Of a stretch of DNA of 64,000 bases, positions 1-8,251 are shown piece after piece (position 1 is the first letter of the stretch; every line of letters begins with the position of its first letter). Location of the stretch: positions 19,170-83,169 of the forward strand of contig NZ_JAMXLH010000037.1 of NCBI RefSeq assembly GCF_024281035.1. Reading direction: 5' to 3'. The stretch is from Paraburkholderia sp. Its GTDB lineage: Bacteria; Pseudomonadota; Gammaproteobacteria; Burkholderiales; Burkholderiaceae. The notes under the pieces are model-generated. The model did not search any database, was not told where the DNA came from, and worked only from the letters and a program-made list of their open reading frames with translations. The position numbers and the translations under genes were made by a program.

Positions 1-39
1 TCGGTGCTGATCGAGCGGATGACGGTGGCGGGGCAATAA
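1..39 (+). CDS. C-terminal end of an upstream gene (possibly PmbA/TldE)
   Basis: Only the last 12 codons and a TAA stop are inside the window; the encoded tail ends ...ERMTVAGQ. A strong hairpin terminator follows 50 nt downstream, which supports this being a real gene end. The tail resembles the C-terminus of the metalloprotease-like protein PmbA/TldE, which I recall near folA in Burkholderia, but 12 residues are too few to prove it. Confidence 0.4.
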   Translation, partial: SVLIERMTVAGQ

Positions 40-87
40 CGCGGCTTTCGGTCTGAATTCGGCCTGAATTCGGCCTGAACCAACGCA

Positions 88-120
88 AACGGCACGCTTT
101 TCAGCGTGCCGTTTTTGTTT
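88..120 (+). terminator. Rho-independent terminator after the upstream gene
   Basis: A perfect 11-bp stem (88-98 with 103-113) encloses a TTTC tetraloop and is followed by a T-rich run. It ends the plus-strand gene entering from the left. It may also help stop minus-strand folA transcription, although the opposite side has only short A runs. Confidence 0.85.
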
Positions 121-159
121 GTGCTTGCCTGTGAGCGGCATGTGCTTAAGAGCAGTGTG

Positions 160-657
160 TCAGTCGCGGCGTTCGTAAGTCACGAACGCGAAGTCGAAGT
201 CATTGGGCGGATTGGCGTGCAGCGTCTCGCGCGACGTTTCGCGCCACAGCGCGGGGTCGGGCGCGGGGAAACTGGCATCGCCCTTGAAGTCGGCGGCGAT
301 TTCGGTGACCACGAGCTTGTGGGCAAGCGCGAGCCCGTCTGCGTAAAGCTGCGCGCCGCCGATCAGAAAGGCCTCGGGCGCCTCGTCCTGCGCCGCGAGC
401 GCGAGCGCCGCTTCGAGGCTCGTCACCGTGTCGCAGCCGGGAAAGCGCTTCGAGCCGTCGCGCGTGACGACGATGTTGCGCCGTCCGGGCAGCGCGCGGC
501 CGATCGATTCGTGCGTCTTGCGGCCCATGACGATGGGCGCGCCCATCGTGGTCCGTTTGAAGAAGGCGAGATCTTCGGGCAGCCGCCAGGGCAGTTCGTT
601 GTCGCGGCCGATCACGCCGTTGCGGGCGCGCGCGACGATTACCGTGAGGGTTGTCAT
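160..657 (-). CDS. folA: Dihydrofolate reductase
   Basis: Reduces dihydrofolate to tetrahydrofolate with NADPH in the cytoplasm, regenerating the cofactor consumed by thymidylate synthase (thyA lies 10 kb away). The 165-residue length is typical. The N-terminal [16 protein letters not shown] segment carries the substrate-site Trp24 and the catalytic acidic residue (Asp29, equivalent to E. coli Asp27). [12 protein letters not shown] at 42-53 is the NADPH-binding motif. The gene lies 92 nt downstream of the last gene of the amyloid operon on the same strand, so read-through into folA is possible. It ends facing the terminator at 88-120. Confidence 0.96.
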   Translation of the reverse strand: MTTLTVIVARARNGVIGRDNELPWRLPEDLAFFKRTTMGAPIVMGRKTHESIGRALPGRRNIVVTRDGSKRFPGCDTVTSLEAALALAAQDEAPEAFLIGGAQLYADGLALAHKLVVTEIAADFKGDASFPAPDPALWRETSRETLHANPPNDFDFAFVTYERRD

Positions 658-749
658 CGAATGGAGCAGAGGGTTGGGAACATCGCCCCGATTTTACCCG
701 AGCGCCGCTTTGCCTCTCTCGTGTGCTCGCCTCGGACCCTGCCGGGGCA

Positions 750-2357
750 CTACGGCTCGTTTTCGGCCTCGCCGCCGAAGATCGTTTTTTCGTCGCGCAG
801 GCCATGCGTGCCCATCAGCCGGTAGAGCGTCACGCGGGAGATGCCGAGGTCCGCGGCAGCTTCCGCGAGACGGTGGCGATGACGCAGGAGCGCGGCCTCG
901 ATCGCGCGCTTCTCGGCCGATTCGCGCGCCTGCGAGAGCGTCACGGTCTGCTGTGCGGTGAAGTGCGCGAGGTCGAGATCGTCAGCGGTGATCAGCTTGC
1001 TCTCGGCCATTACGATCGCGCGCCGCACGCGGTTGATCAGCTCGCGCACGTTGCCCGGCCAGTTGTAGTTGTACATCGCCTCGATCGCGTCGGGCGCAAA
1101 GCCGCGGATCTTGCGCGCGCTGTCCATCTTGAACTTGTGCAGGATGTGATGCGCGAGGATTTCGATGTCCTTGCCGCGCGCGCGCAGCGGCGGCTCGTCC
1201 ACGCGCAGCACGCACAGCCGATGAAAGAGGTCGGCGCGGAAGCCGCCGGTGCGCATCGCGGTTTCGAGATCGACGTGCGTCGCCGAGATGATGCGTACGT
1301 CCACCGGAATCTGCTCGTGGCCGCCGAGGCGCTCGATCTTGCCTTCCTGGAGAAAGCGCAGCAGGCTCGCCTGGCTTTCCATCGGCAGGTCGCCGATTTC
1401 ATCGAGAAAAAGCGTGCCGCCGTTGGCCGCCTCGACGCGCCCGATCTTGCGCTGGTTCGCGCCCGTGAACGCGCCGCGCTCGTAGCCGAATAATTCGGAT
1501 TGCAGAAGATGATGCGGAATCGCGCCGCAGTTGATCGGCATGAACTGCGCCTTGCGGCGCGACGAGCGCTCGTGGATCGCGAGCGCCGTGAGTTCCTTGC
1601 CGGTGCCCGACTCGCCCGAGATGAACACGGTCGCGTCGGTGCCCGCGACCTTGCGGATCGTGCGAAAGAGCTGCTGCATCGCTTCGCAGGTGCCCACCAT
1701 TTCGTCTTCGTCCTGGACCGTGGCCGCGGGCGTGTCGAGGTCGCAGAGCGACACCATGCCGTACGCGTGCGTCATGAGGTAGTCGAGCGTCGCGTTCGTC
1801 ACCGGCAGATGCACGAAATCGAAGCAGAAGTGGCGGATCAGCCGGCGCACTTCGGGGTCGATGAGGTGCGCCGCGTCGGTGAGCGCGATCCAGCCGACCT
1901 GCTGCAGCCGCAGCACCGCTTCGAGCCCCGCGCAGTCGCGCAGCGCGAAGCCGGTCAGATCGATGAGACCCGCGTACGCGGGTTCGGGCTTCACGAGCCG
2001 CGCCGCCTCGTGGGCGGTGCGCGCCGTCGCCAGCTCCCAGCCGCGGCTTTTCAGGTAGGCCGAGAGCGCCGCGTCGGGCGTGCGGGCGAGATAGATCAGC
2101 GTGCGCACGGGATCCGCCACGGGATCCGAAGCGGGCTTCGAAGCGGGCTGTGAAGTGGGCTTCGAAGCGGGCTGTGAAGTGGACTGTGAAGCGGGCTGTG
2201 AAGCGGGCTTCGACGCGGGCTTTGAAGCCGGTTGTGTAGCGGGCTCGCCGGTCTCGTGCGTCGCGCCGGGCACATCGGGCGGCCTCGCGATAGCAGGCCG
2301 CTGGCCCGCGCCTGCGAGAGGCGTCACGGTGGCGCTGATGGGAGAGGATTCACGCAC
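750..2357 (-). CDS. VpsR-type sigma-54-dependent activator, last gene of the amyloid operon
   Basis: Predicted enhancer-binding protein of 535 residues that opens sigma-54 promoters. No ATG exists near the N-terminus, so I chose the GTG at 2357: it has GAGG six nt upstream and lies 17 nt after the preceding stop. Order of parts: a low-complexity Pro-Ala-Ser-Lys/Gln stretch, an atypical receiver-like domain without obvious phosphorylation residues, an AAA+ domain with GESGTGKE (Walker A), an intact GAFTGA sigma-54 loop and [12 protein letters not shown] (Walker B), and a Fis-type helix-turn-helix ([19 protein letters not shown]). The N-domain motif HFCFDFVHLPV...HAYGM matches Vibrio VpsR, a c-di-GMP-responsive biofilm regulator, as I remember that protein. 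Its AAA+ domain is nearly identical to that of the divergent gene at 9343. Control of this operon is inferred from linkage. Confidence 0.9.
   Translation of the reverse strand: MRESSPISATVTPLAGAGQRPAIARPPDVPGATHETGEPATQPASKPASKPASQPASQSTSQPASKPTSQPASKPASDPVADPVRTLIYLARTPDAALSAYLKSRGWELATARTAHEAARLVKPEPAYAGLIDLTGFALRDCAGLEAVLRLQQVGWIALTDAAHLIDPEVRRLIRHFCFDFVHLPVTNATLDYLMTHAYGMVSLCDLDTPAATVQDEDEMVGTCEAMQQLFRTIRKVAGTDATVFISGESGTGKELTALAIHERSSRRKAQFMPINCGAIPHHLLQSELFGYERGAFTGANQRKIGRVEAANGGTLFLDEIGDLPMESQASLLRFLQEGKIERLGGHEQIPVDVRIISATHVDLETAMRTGGFRADLFHRLCVLRVDEPPLRARGKDIEILAHHILHKFKMDSARKIRGFAPDAIEAMYNYNWPGNVRELINRVRRAIVMAESKLITADDLDLAHFTAQQTVTLSQARESAEKRAIEAALLRHRHRLAEAAADLGISRVTLYRLMGTHGLRDEKTIFGGEAENEP
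2127..2242 (-). repeat. 12-bp tandem repeat encoding PASK/PASQ linker
   Basis: About ten degenerate copies of a 12-bp unit (plus strand GAAGCGGGCTKY) encode (P-A-S-K/Q)n at the N-terminus of the VpsR-like regulator. The paralogue at 9343 lacks it, so it is a local expansion and a likely site of copy-number variation. Confidence 0.85.
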
Positions 2358-2374
2358 AATCGTCCTCGTGTTCG

Positions 2375-3850
2375 TCAGAAGGTATAGGGGAACCGCACGC
2401 CGACGACGAAGTTCGGCGCGTCGGGCGTGAGGCCCACGGCGACCGCGCCGTTGATCGTCAGGTGCTTGTTGACCACGTGATTCAAGCCGAAGTTGAGCAC
2501 CGACGCGGTGGTCTGGCTGCCCGGCACGCTGGCCCAGGCGCCGCCCGGCGCCTTGGTCTGCGACTGCGGCGAGATCGCCATCGTGTAGGAGATGCTGGCC
2601 GAATCCTTGTCGGAGAACGCAAGCGCGACGCCGCCGCCGAACTGGTAGATGTCGCCGAGCTTCACATCGGCTGGCTCGACTTGCCCGACCACCGACGAAA
2701 TGTCGGCGAACGAGCGTGCAATGTTGTACGTGTACGAGAAGCTGCCGAACAGCACGACCGGGTCGTAGGTCTTCAGCACGGACAGGCCGGCCGTGATGTT
2801 CCAGAAGCCGGTGCCCGTGGGCAGCCTGGTCGGCGCGACGAGGTTGGTGTTGTCGGCGCTGATCTGCACGAGCTTGATGCCGAACGGCGAGCTGCCGGTC
2901 GGCGTCTTCACGCGCAGGCTGCCGACCACGTCGGGCAGGTTGTTGGTTTCCTTCAGGAACTGGTAGTAGACCCCGAACGTCACGTCGCCGATGTCGGACG
3001 AGTTGACCGAGGCATCGGAGAGCGTGCCCGCCGCGCCGCCCGCGCCGCCGATGATGAAGCTGCTGTGGCGGTAGATATAGGGCACGTCGACGTCGACGCT
3101 GATGCGGTCGGTCAGGCCGTAGCGCGTGTCGAGATCGGCCTGAAGCTGGTGCGATTTCGTCTCGCCCAGATTGATGTTGCCGAGGAAAATCGCGTCCAGC
3201 GCGAGGAAGCCCGAAAGCTGCAGCTGGCGCCGGTCGTAATACGTGTCGCTGATGCCCCAGTCGAGCGTGAGCCGGCGGTCGAAGAGCGGCGCGTGCTCGC
3301 GCTCGACGACAGCCTGCTCGGCCTGGGTGCGCTGCGGCTGCGCTTCTTTCTGCGTTTCGCCAATCGTGGGATTCACGCCGACGGGCGCGCCCTGTTGCGG
3401 GCCGCTCGACGCCGAACCGCCGGTTGCGCCGCCGCCCGGCCCGGAATCGGGCGAGGGCGGATTGACCGGCACGCCGGTCGCGGTCCCCGTGAGCGAGCCC
3501 GGCGCCGTCGCGCCCGGCAGCGCCTGGGCGAGCGGCGGCAGCGGCATTGGCAGGCCGTCGTCGCCGGGCTGTTCGGCAACCGCCGTATCGGAAGCAGCCG
3601 TAGCGGAGGCGGCGCCAGGCACGCCGCGACCGCGCTGCGCCATCTCCAGATTCGTGACCTGGCGTTCGAGCGACTGGATCTGCTTTTGCTGCTCGTCGAC
3701 CACACGCATGAGCATGTTGACGCGCTCCTCGATCGACTGATTCTGAAGCTCCTGGGCACCCGCCGAATGCGCGAGCACGAGCAGCACGGCGGCTGCGGGG
3801 ATCGCTGCGAGCTTCGGGCGCGGCGGTCCCGCCCTGAACATCGTGTTCAT
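2375..3850 (-). CDS. FapF-like outer-membrane pore with N-terminal coiled coil
   Basis: Predicted 491-residue exported protein, the likely outer-membrane channel for amyloid subunits. Start ATG 3850 is preceded by a GGGGGAAA-type ribosome site; an upstream in-frame ATG at 3901 is less likely. Residues 1-32 form a signal peptide ending at GAQ. Residues 33-72 (ELQNQSIEERVNML..., QKQIQSLERQVTNLE) are a clear coiled coil, followed by a Gly/Pro-rich linker to about residue 185. The rest shows alternating beta-strand character and ends in an aromatic outer-membrane signature (FPYTF). Coiled coil, linker and barrel are the FapF architecture, and the position after FapD- and FapE-like genes is the same as in Pseudomonas. 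Generic annotation would be 'transporter'. Confidence 0.8.
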   Translation of the reverse strand: MNTMFRAGPPRPKLAAIPAAAVLLVLAHSAGAQELQNQSIEERVNMLMRVVDEQQKQIQSLERQVTNLEMAQRGRGVPGAASATAASDTAVAEQPGDDGLPMPLPPLAQALPGATAPGSLTGTATGVPVNPPSPDSGPGGGATGGSASSGPQQGAPVGVNPTIGETQKEAQPQRTQAEQAVVEREHAPLFDRRLTLDWGISDTYYDRRQLQLSGFLALDAIFLGNINLGETKSHQLQADLDTRYGLTDRISVDVDVPYIYRHSSFIIGGAGGAAGTLSDASVNSSDIGDVTFGVYYQFLKETNNLPDVVGSLRVKTPTGSSPFGIKLVQISADNTNLVAPTRLPTGTGFWNITAGLSVLKTYDPVVLFGSFSYTYNIARSFADISSVVGQVEPADVKLGDIYQFGGGVALAFSDKDSASISYTMAISPQSQTKAPGGAWASVPGSQTTASVLNFGLNHVVNKHLTINGAVAVGLTPDAPNFVVGVRFPYTF

Positions 3851-3979
3851 TCTTGTTTCCCCCGGGGTTTCGAGGCGGGTGGCCGACCGGTCGTCGTGCA
3901 ACCCGCTCCCGCATGTCGCGATGTGCCTCGTCCCTGCTGTGCCAATCGTGGGGCGCGCACCCGCGCTGCTTTCTCCGTG

Positions 3980-4828
3980 TCAGTGCAAGTTGCGCAACGC
4001 CTGCAGTACGCCGGTCTGCCGGATCACGGCGCCGCCCATCTGCTGCGTATGCAGCGCGAGCGACAACTGATTGGCGACCTGCTGGTTATTCCCTGCGATC
4101 TGGAGCAACTGGGCGATGGCGCTTGCCTGTTGTGCGCCGCCAGGCACGATGTTCTGGGTGGCGATGCCGGCTGGTGTCTGCACCGTTACGTTGATGCTGT
4201 TATTGGCGAACGTGATGCCCGCCTGGATGCTGCCGTTCGCGTTCGTGGCGAACGCCGCGGTCTGGTTGCCCGCGGCCGGGACGCCCGGCTGCGGCGCGCT
4301 GCTGCTCACGTTGTTGCCCGCGCCGTTGCTGTATTCGACGATCGCGCCGTTGGTGCCGACGTTGTTGTTGCCCGCGACCTGCGTGACCTGCGACACGCCG
4401 TTGACCGCCACGTTCTGTCCGCCCGCGGCGACCGCGGCGGGATCGGCGCCGCTGTTGTGCAGGTTGGTCCCGCGGCTCGTATCGGTGACTCTGGCCGCGG
4501 TCTGGATCTGCGCGGTGAGCTGGTTGGCGAAGTCGCGCGCGACCGTCAGCGCGCCCTGGGCAATGGCCGTGGCGCCATTCGGCAACCGCCATTGGGTCAG
4601 CACGCTCAGGACGAAGCCGGAAATCATGTCGCTGCCGGCGTACTTGCCGCTCTGACTGGCGAGCACGTCGTCGCCGACGCTCTCGCACTGGATGCCGTGC
4701 TGCGCGACGCTGCCGGGGCTCAGGAAGGCCGGCGGCGTCGGGGCGTCGATGCTGCCTGCGCTCGCATGACTGCAGGCCAGCGCGAGGAGCGCTGCCGTGA
4801 CGCCACGGGGTGAGAGGCTGCGTTTCAT
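3980..4828 (-). CDS. FapE-like exported protein of the amyloid operon
   Basis: 282 residues with a signal peptide (MKRSLSPRGV..., cleavage near HASA-G). The mature part is rich in Asn, Gln, Ala and Gly, with stretches such as QVAGNNNVGTNGA and LLQIAGNNQQVANQL, consistent with a minor amyloid-associated component. Near the mature N-terminus residues 53-62 read DDVLASQSGK, resembling the DDQTLAHQRGG motif of the first operon gene. The gene starts 15 nt after the C39-like peptidase gene, so the two are probably co-translated. I assign FapE by position and composition only; no sequence-level family match can be confirmed by eye. Confidence 0.65.
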   Translation of the reverse strand: MKRSLSPRGVTAALLALACSHASAGSIDAPTPPAFLSPGSVAQHGIQCESVGDDVLASQSGKYAGSDMISGFVLSVLTQWRLPNGATAIAQGALTVARDFANQLTAQIQTAARVTDTSRGTNLHNSGADPAAVAAGGQNVAVNGVSQVTQVAGNNNVGTNGAIVEYSNGAGNNVSSSAPQPGVPAAGNQTAAFATNANGSIQAGITFANNSINVTVQTPAGIATQNIVPGGAQQASAIAQLLQIAGNNQQVANQLSLALHTQQMGGAVIRQTGVLQALRNLH

Positions 4829-4843
4829 GGCTCGATCAGGACA

Positions 4844-5557
4844 TCAGAACATCACGGCCCGCTCGAGGCCGTAATCGACGAAGGGCGTCGCCGCCGTGCC
4901 GTTCGCCAGTGCATTGGCGCGCAGCTTCAGCGCAAGCGACTCGTTGTTCTGCAGCAAAGGAGAATCCTCCCTGAACGGTTTGCCGAGCACCGCGAAGACG
5001 AGACCGTTCCAGGTCTTCGCGAAGTCGCCCTCGGCGACGATGCGGTTGCCGAGCGCCGGGTCCGCGAGGAAGATGCGCCCGTCTTCGGCATGCTTGACGA
5101 TCACGAAGTGCTCGTAGCCATTGATGTTCATGAGCACGAGCACGGGAATCTGCAGGTGATACAGCGCGTCGGTGTTGACACGAAACCCACGTCCGCGCAG
5201 GCCGATCGTTTCGACGAACTTCTTCATGTCGAGCATCGAAAAGCCGTTCTTCTGGACCACTTCCGGTTTCGAAAACGTCATCATCCGGCGGATCAGCTCC
5301 ACCTCCGGAATGTCGATGCCGTAGCCGTACTTGAGGAGGGTCGCGAGCGCCGCCGCGCCGCAGCTGTAGTCGAACTGCTGGGTGACGATGCTGCTGTAAC
5401 GGATGTCCTTCATCGAGCGGATCGGCAACTTCACCGGCACGCCGATGAGATTAGTCGCGTCGAGGCTCGACTGTGCGTGGGCGAGCGCACACAACGTGCA
5501 CGCTGCGAGCGCTGCGACACAAGCCTTCAGCGCCGGGAACCGGTCGAGCCCGGACAT
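4844..5557 (-). CDS. C39-like cysteine peptidase, FapD-like, exported
   Basis: 237 residues with a signal peptide (cleavage near AHAQ, residue 29) and then a papain-fold C39-like domain. The expected catalytic set is visible: Gln60/61 and Cys66 in QQFDYSCGAAALATLL, His150 in NGYEHFVIVKH, and Asp166 in IFLADPALGN. It is a stand-alone periplasmic enzyme, unlike bacteriocin C39 domains fused to ABC transporters. In Pseudomonas FapD is needed for Fap export and maturation, and the gene sits here in the same place, between the FapC-like and FapE-like genes. Ribosome site AGGAGG precedes the ATG. Substrates are unknown; two operon proteins carry a candidate recognition motif. Confidence 0.88.
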   Translation of the reverse strand: MSGLDRFPALKACVAALAACTLCALAHAQSSLDATNLIGVPVKLPIRSMKDIRYSSIVTQQFDYSCGAAALATLLKYGYGIDIPEVELIRRMMTFSKPEVVQKNGFSMLDMKKFVETIGLRGRGFRVNTDALYHLQIPVLVLMNINGYEHFVIVKHAEDGRIFLADPALGNRIVAEGDFAKTWNGLVFAVLGKPFREDSPLLQNNESLALKLRANALANGTAATPFVDYGLERAVMF

Positions 5558-5618
5558 GGTTGCCTCCTGCCGAAATCGCGCCGGCTGCGGACGTCGCAGC
5601 CGGCGCGGGTCCTGGCGC

Positions 5619-7025
5619 TTACTTCGATACGGTCAGCGCAGCGATGGCGAGGCCGTTGTGCTGCACGTTGCCCGCGCCACCGGCGATGTTCACGCCGATG
5701 TTGCCGCTTGCGCCGGCGAGCGCGTTCGGCGCCATCGTGGCGGTGCCGCCGAAGCTGCCGGTGAAGTTCAGGCCGGCCGACTGGCTGCTCTGGTCGGTGG
5801 CGACCATCGCTGCGCTACTTGGGGCCGACTTCTCGATGCTGCTCGATGCGGCGAGGCTGTTGTTCTGCACGTTGCCCACGCCCGCGGCAATATTCACGCC
5901 GATATTGCCGCTTGCGCCGGCGAGCGCGTTGCTGCCGACCGACGCGTTGACGTTGAAGTTCTTGATCTTCGCGTTGCCGGTGGACGACTGGCTGTTGAAG
6001 ATCTGTGCGTTGCCGAACACATTGCCTGCATCGATCATGGCGAGCGATGCTTCGTTGTTCTGCGCGTTGTCGACGCCTTCCGAGATGTTGATGCCGACAT
6101 TGCCCGAGACGCCTGCGCCGGGCGCGCCGGTGCCGCCGATATTCGCGTCGAGCGAGCCGGCCGGAATGCCGTTGTAGTGCGTCGTGACCGCGCCGACCGT
6201 CGTGACGTCGGTGGTGTTGTCATGCGCCTGCACGTTCCAGTTGGCCGCGACCGAGTGCGAGTCGATGGAGCCGGATATCGAATAGCCGCTCGACTGCTCG
6301 TGGAAGGCCTGGTGGCCCGAGCCCTCGTTTGCCGAGAAGCCCCAGACGGCAGCCTGACCGGAACCCTGCGTGCCTTCGAAGTAGCCGCCGATGCCCGAGC
6401 CCTTCGCGTAGCTCGACGCGTGGTAGCCGCCGGAGAAGCCGCCCGCCACATAGCCTCCGCCGCCGCCCCACTGGTTGTCGCCGTAGCTGTAGTGGCCATA
6501 CGAGCCGCCGGCGTGGCCGCCGCCCGATACATGGGCGCCGTGGCTCTGGTTCACGTCGTAGAAGTAGCCGCCGATCCCGGAGCTTTGCTGGCTATATTCG
6601 TAGCCCCCGCCTGCCACGCTCGCCTTCTGGTTCGCGTAGGAATACCCCGATGATTCCTGGAAGCCTTGCGCACCCCCCGATGCCCTGAAATTCGTCTTCG
6701 TGACCGAAGCGGACGCGGTGCCGCCGGCGTCGACCGTCCGCGACGTGTTGTGGACGAAGGTGGTCAGGTGACCCGTCGTGTACGTGCCCACCGGCTGGTT
6801 CGGTGTCAGCGTGACGGCGTCGAGGTTGACGCTCTGCGTGTTGTTGACGACCGCGCCGGTGGTGTTCGACACGTCCACGCAGCCGAACAGCAGGACGCCG
6901 CCCCACAGGTCGACGCCTTGATGGATGACGGTGGAGTTGAAGATGTACGGATCCGTCCCGCCGTGGGCGAAAACGCTGCCCGAGGAGACCGCGAGAACGG
7001 CCGCAGCGATGAGAGTGCGCTTCAT
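5619..7025 (-). CDS. FapC-like major amyloid subunit
   Basis: 468 residues with a signal peptide (MKRTLIAAAVLAVSSGSVFA, residues 1-20). The C-terminal half carries three amyloid-type repeats at about 303-330, 366-393 and 434-461, with core G-N-I-G-V-N-I-A-x-G-x-G-N-V-Q-x-N, separated by Ser/Asn-rich linkers of about 40 residues. This is the hallmark repeat of FapB/FapC. The middle (about 118-250) is a Gly/Tyr/Ser-rich segment with two copies of GIGGYF and many GGY/SGY units, resembling glue-like or fibre proteins. No C-terminal CxxC was seen, unlike Pseudomonas FapC as I recall it. Ribosome site GGAG is 8 nt upstream. Role as the main fibre is inferred from size and order. Confidence 0.85.
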   Translation of the reverse strand: MKRTLIAAAVLAVSSGSVFAHGGTDPYIFNSTVIHQGVDLWGGVLLFGCVDVSNTTGAVVNNTQSVNLDAVTLTPNQPVGTYTTGHLTTFVHNTSRTVDAGGTASASVTKTNFRASGGAQGFQESSGYSYANQKASVAGGGYEYSQQSSGIGGYFYDVNQSHGAHVSGGGHAGGSYGHYSYGDNQWGGGGGYVAGGFSGGYHASSYAKGSGIGGYFEGTQGSGQAAVWGFSANEGSGHQAFHEQSSGYSISGSIDSHSVAANWNVQAHDNTTDVTTVGAVTTHYNGIPAGSLDANIGGTGAPGAGVSGNVGINISEGVDNAQNNEASLAMIDAGNVFGNAQIFNSQSSTGNAKIKNFNVNASVGSNALAGASGNIGVNIAAGVGNVQNNSLAASSSIEKSAPSSAAMVATDQSSQSAGLNFTGSFGGTATMAPNALAGASGNIGVNIAGGAGNVQHNGLAIAALTVSK

Positions 7026-7053
7026 GATGTCGCTCCGATACTGATTTGTTCAG

Positions 7054-7689
7054 TTAGAAAAGAGTGCCCGCCGGGGGACGGAGCACAAAACTGTTCGCCG
7101 TAGCATTACCGGCTCCGACGGTCTGGTTCACCTGCACGAGACCCGTCGCATTCCTGAATGCGGCACTGCCGATACGCGCTTCACGAATGCCATTGGTCTC
7201 GTTCGATCGACCCGGACCCCCGTTCGTCGCTGCCGCCGCGGACAGTTCCGCATCCGAGGCGACATCCACACCGATCACACCAGTGCCGATCCGCGCACTG
7301 TTGCTCTGCGTATTTCCCACGCCCGCAGCCTGGTTGACCATGACTGCACCCGACGCGTTGGCAAAGGCGCCCTCGCCGATGCTCGCGCTCGCATTGCCGA
7401 GGCGCGCCCGCGCGCGTGCGTACTGTTCGCCGCTGATGCCGTTGACCATGACCGGGCTGCCGCTCGTGACCGTGAGCTGATTGGCCTGCGCGTTGTTGAG
7501 GCCGGCTGCCTCGTTGACGGCGACCGCGCCGAGCGTGCCGTTTGCCGCGCCCGCGCCGATGTCGGCGCTCACGCTGTTGACCGTCTGCGCCTCTGCTTGC
7601 ACTTGTGCCGCGCCTGCGCAGACGAGGCATGCGGCGAGGGCGAGCGCTGCCCGCTGCGGCCAGCGCGGACACATGCGGGACGCGCTCAT
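7054..7689 (-). CDS. FapB-like amyloid nucleator
   Basis: 211 residues with a signal peptide (cleavage near residues 31-34). Three regularly spaced repeats lie at about 43-72, 103-132 and 172-201, each of the form I-G-x-(G)A-x-x-N-A-x-G-x-V-x-V-N-Q-A-A-G-x-x-N. This pattern, one Asn/Gln ladder per turn, matches the minor subunit FapB, which nucleates FapC fibres. The start overlaps the stop of the preceding gene by 4 nt (ATGA), and the FapC-like gene starts 28 nt further on, so the three are tightly coupled. Confidence 0.82.
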   Translation of the reverse strand: MSASRMCPRWPQRAALALAACLVCAGAAQVQAEAQTVNSVSADIGAGAANGTLGAVAVNEAAGLNNAQANQLTVTSGSPVMVNGISGEQYARARARLGNASASIGEGAFANASGAVMVNQAAGVGNTQSNSARIGTGVIGVDVASDAELSAAAATNGGPGRSNETNGIREARIGSAAFRNATGLVQVNQTVGAGNATANSFVLRPPAGTLF

Positions 7690-8180
7690 TTGAGGGCTCC
7701 GAGGGCGGCGGCGAGCGGTGCGAGCGCGCCGCTCACGCCGGACGAGATCGTGTTGCCGATACCGCCCGTCTGGGCGCCTGCGCCCATCGCCACAGTGCTG
7801 CCGGTGTTCCGGCCGCTCAGGATGCCGGTGAGCGCCTGCATGCCCGCGGCGTTGGCGTTGTTGGCCGGGCCGCCCGGCGCGACGCCGGCGGAGCCGCGTG
7901 CGTTCGTGAGATCGGCGTCGGAGGCGACGGCGGCCATCGCCGGATCGAAGCCGCTGGCGGGGAAGGTGGTCGCGCGCACGGCGACCGGATCCTGGCGCTT
8001 CGGCACGTTGGCGAAGGCGCTGCGCGGAGTGATGTCGCGCGCGACGATGATGTCGCCTGGATTCTCGCCCTGTTGCGCCGCGGCGACGGCTGAAACACCG
8101 ACCGCAAGGAATCCGCAGACAACTGCGGCGCCCCTGGCCGAACGCCGGGTGTGGGCCGGTGTCGTGATGCAGGCTGGCAT
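7686..8180 (-). CDS. Small exported protein, FapA position in the operon
   Basis: 164 residues from the ATG at 8180, chosen because GGAG lies upstream; the longer reading frame would start at a TTG. A signal peptide spans roughly residues 15-36 (GAAVVCGFLAVGVSAVAAAQ). The mature part is Ala/Gly/Asn-rich with no recognisable domain and has a hydrophobic C-terminus (GALAPLAAALGALK). In Pseudomonas the gene just before fapB is fapA, which influences fibre composition. The equivalence here is positional only. Confidence 0.7.
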   Translation of the reverse strand: MPACITTPAHTRRSARGAAVVCGFLAVGVSAVAAAQQGENPGDIIVARDITPRSAFANVPKRQDPVAVRATTFPASGFDPAMAAVASDADLTNARGSAGVAPGGPANNANAAGMQALTGILSGRNTGSTVAMGAGAQTGGIGNTISSGVSGALAPLAAALGALK

Positions 8181-8251
8181 GCTGGTCTCCAACGAGTCCG
8201 GCCTGCGTGGCTCACGCCATGCCGGACGCCGTTCCGCGCTAGCGGCCCGGT

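Noticed and set aside
750..3914. A continuous 1054-codon minus-strand frame
   Set aside because: It joins the real regulator (from the GTG at 2357) to an out-of-frame reading of the FapF-like gene; the upstream part is Arg/Ala-rich and lacks any domain.
2462..4813. A 783-codon plus-strand frame opposite the FapF/FapE-like genes
   Set aside because: Mirror of the minus-strand coding sequence, His/Arg/Ala-rich with no motif; the opposite strand has signal peptides and domains.
4844..5557. C39-like protein as part of a bacteriocin export system
   Set aside because: It is a stand-alone protein with a signal peptide, no ABC transporter or membrane-fusion partner is nearby, and neighbours are amyloid-type proteins.
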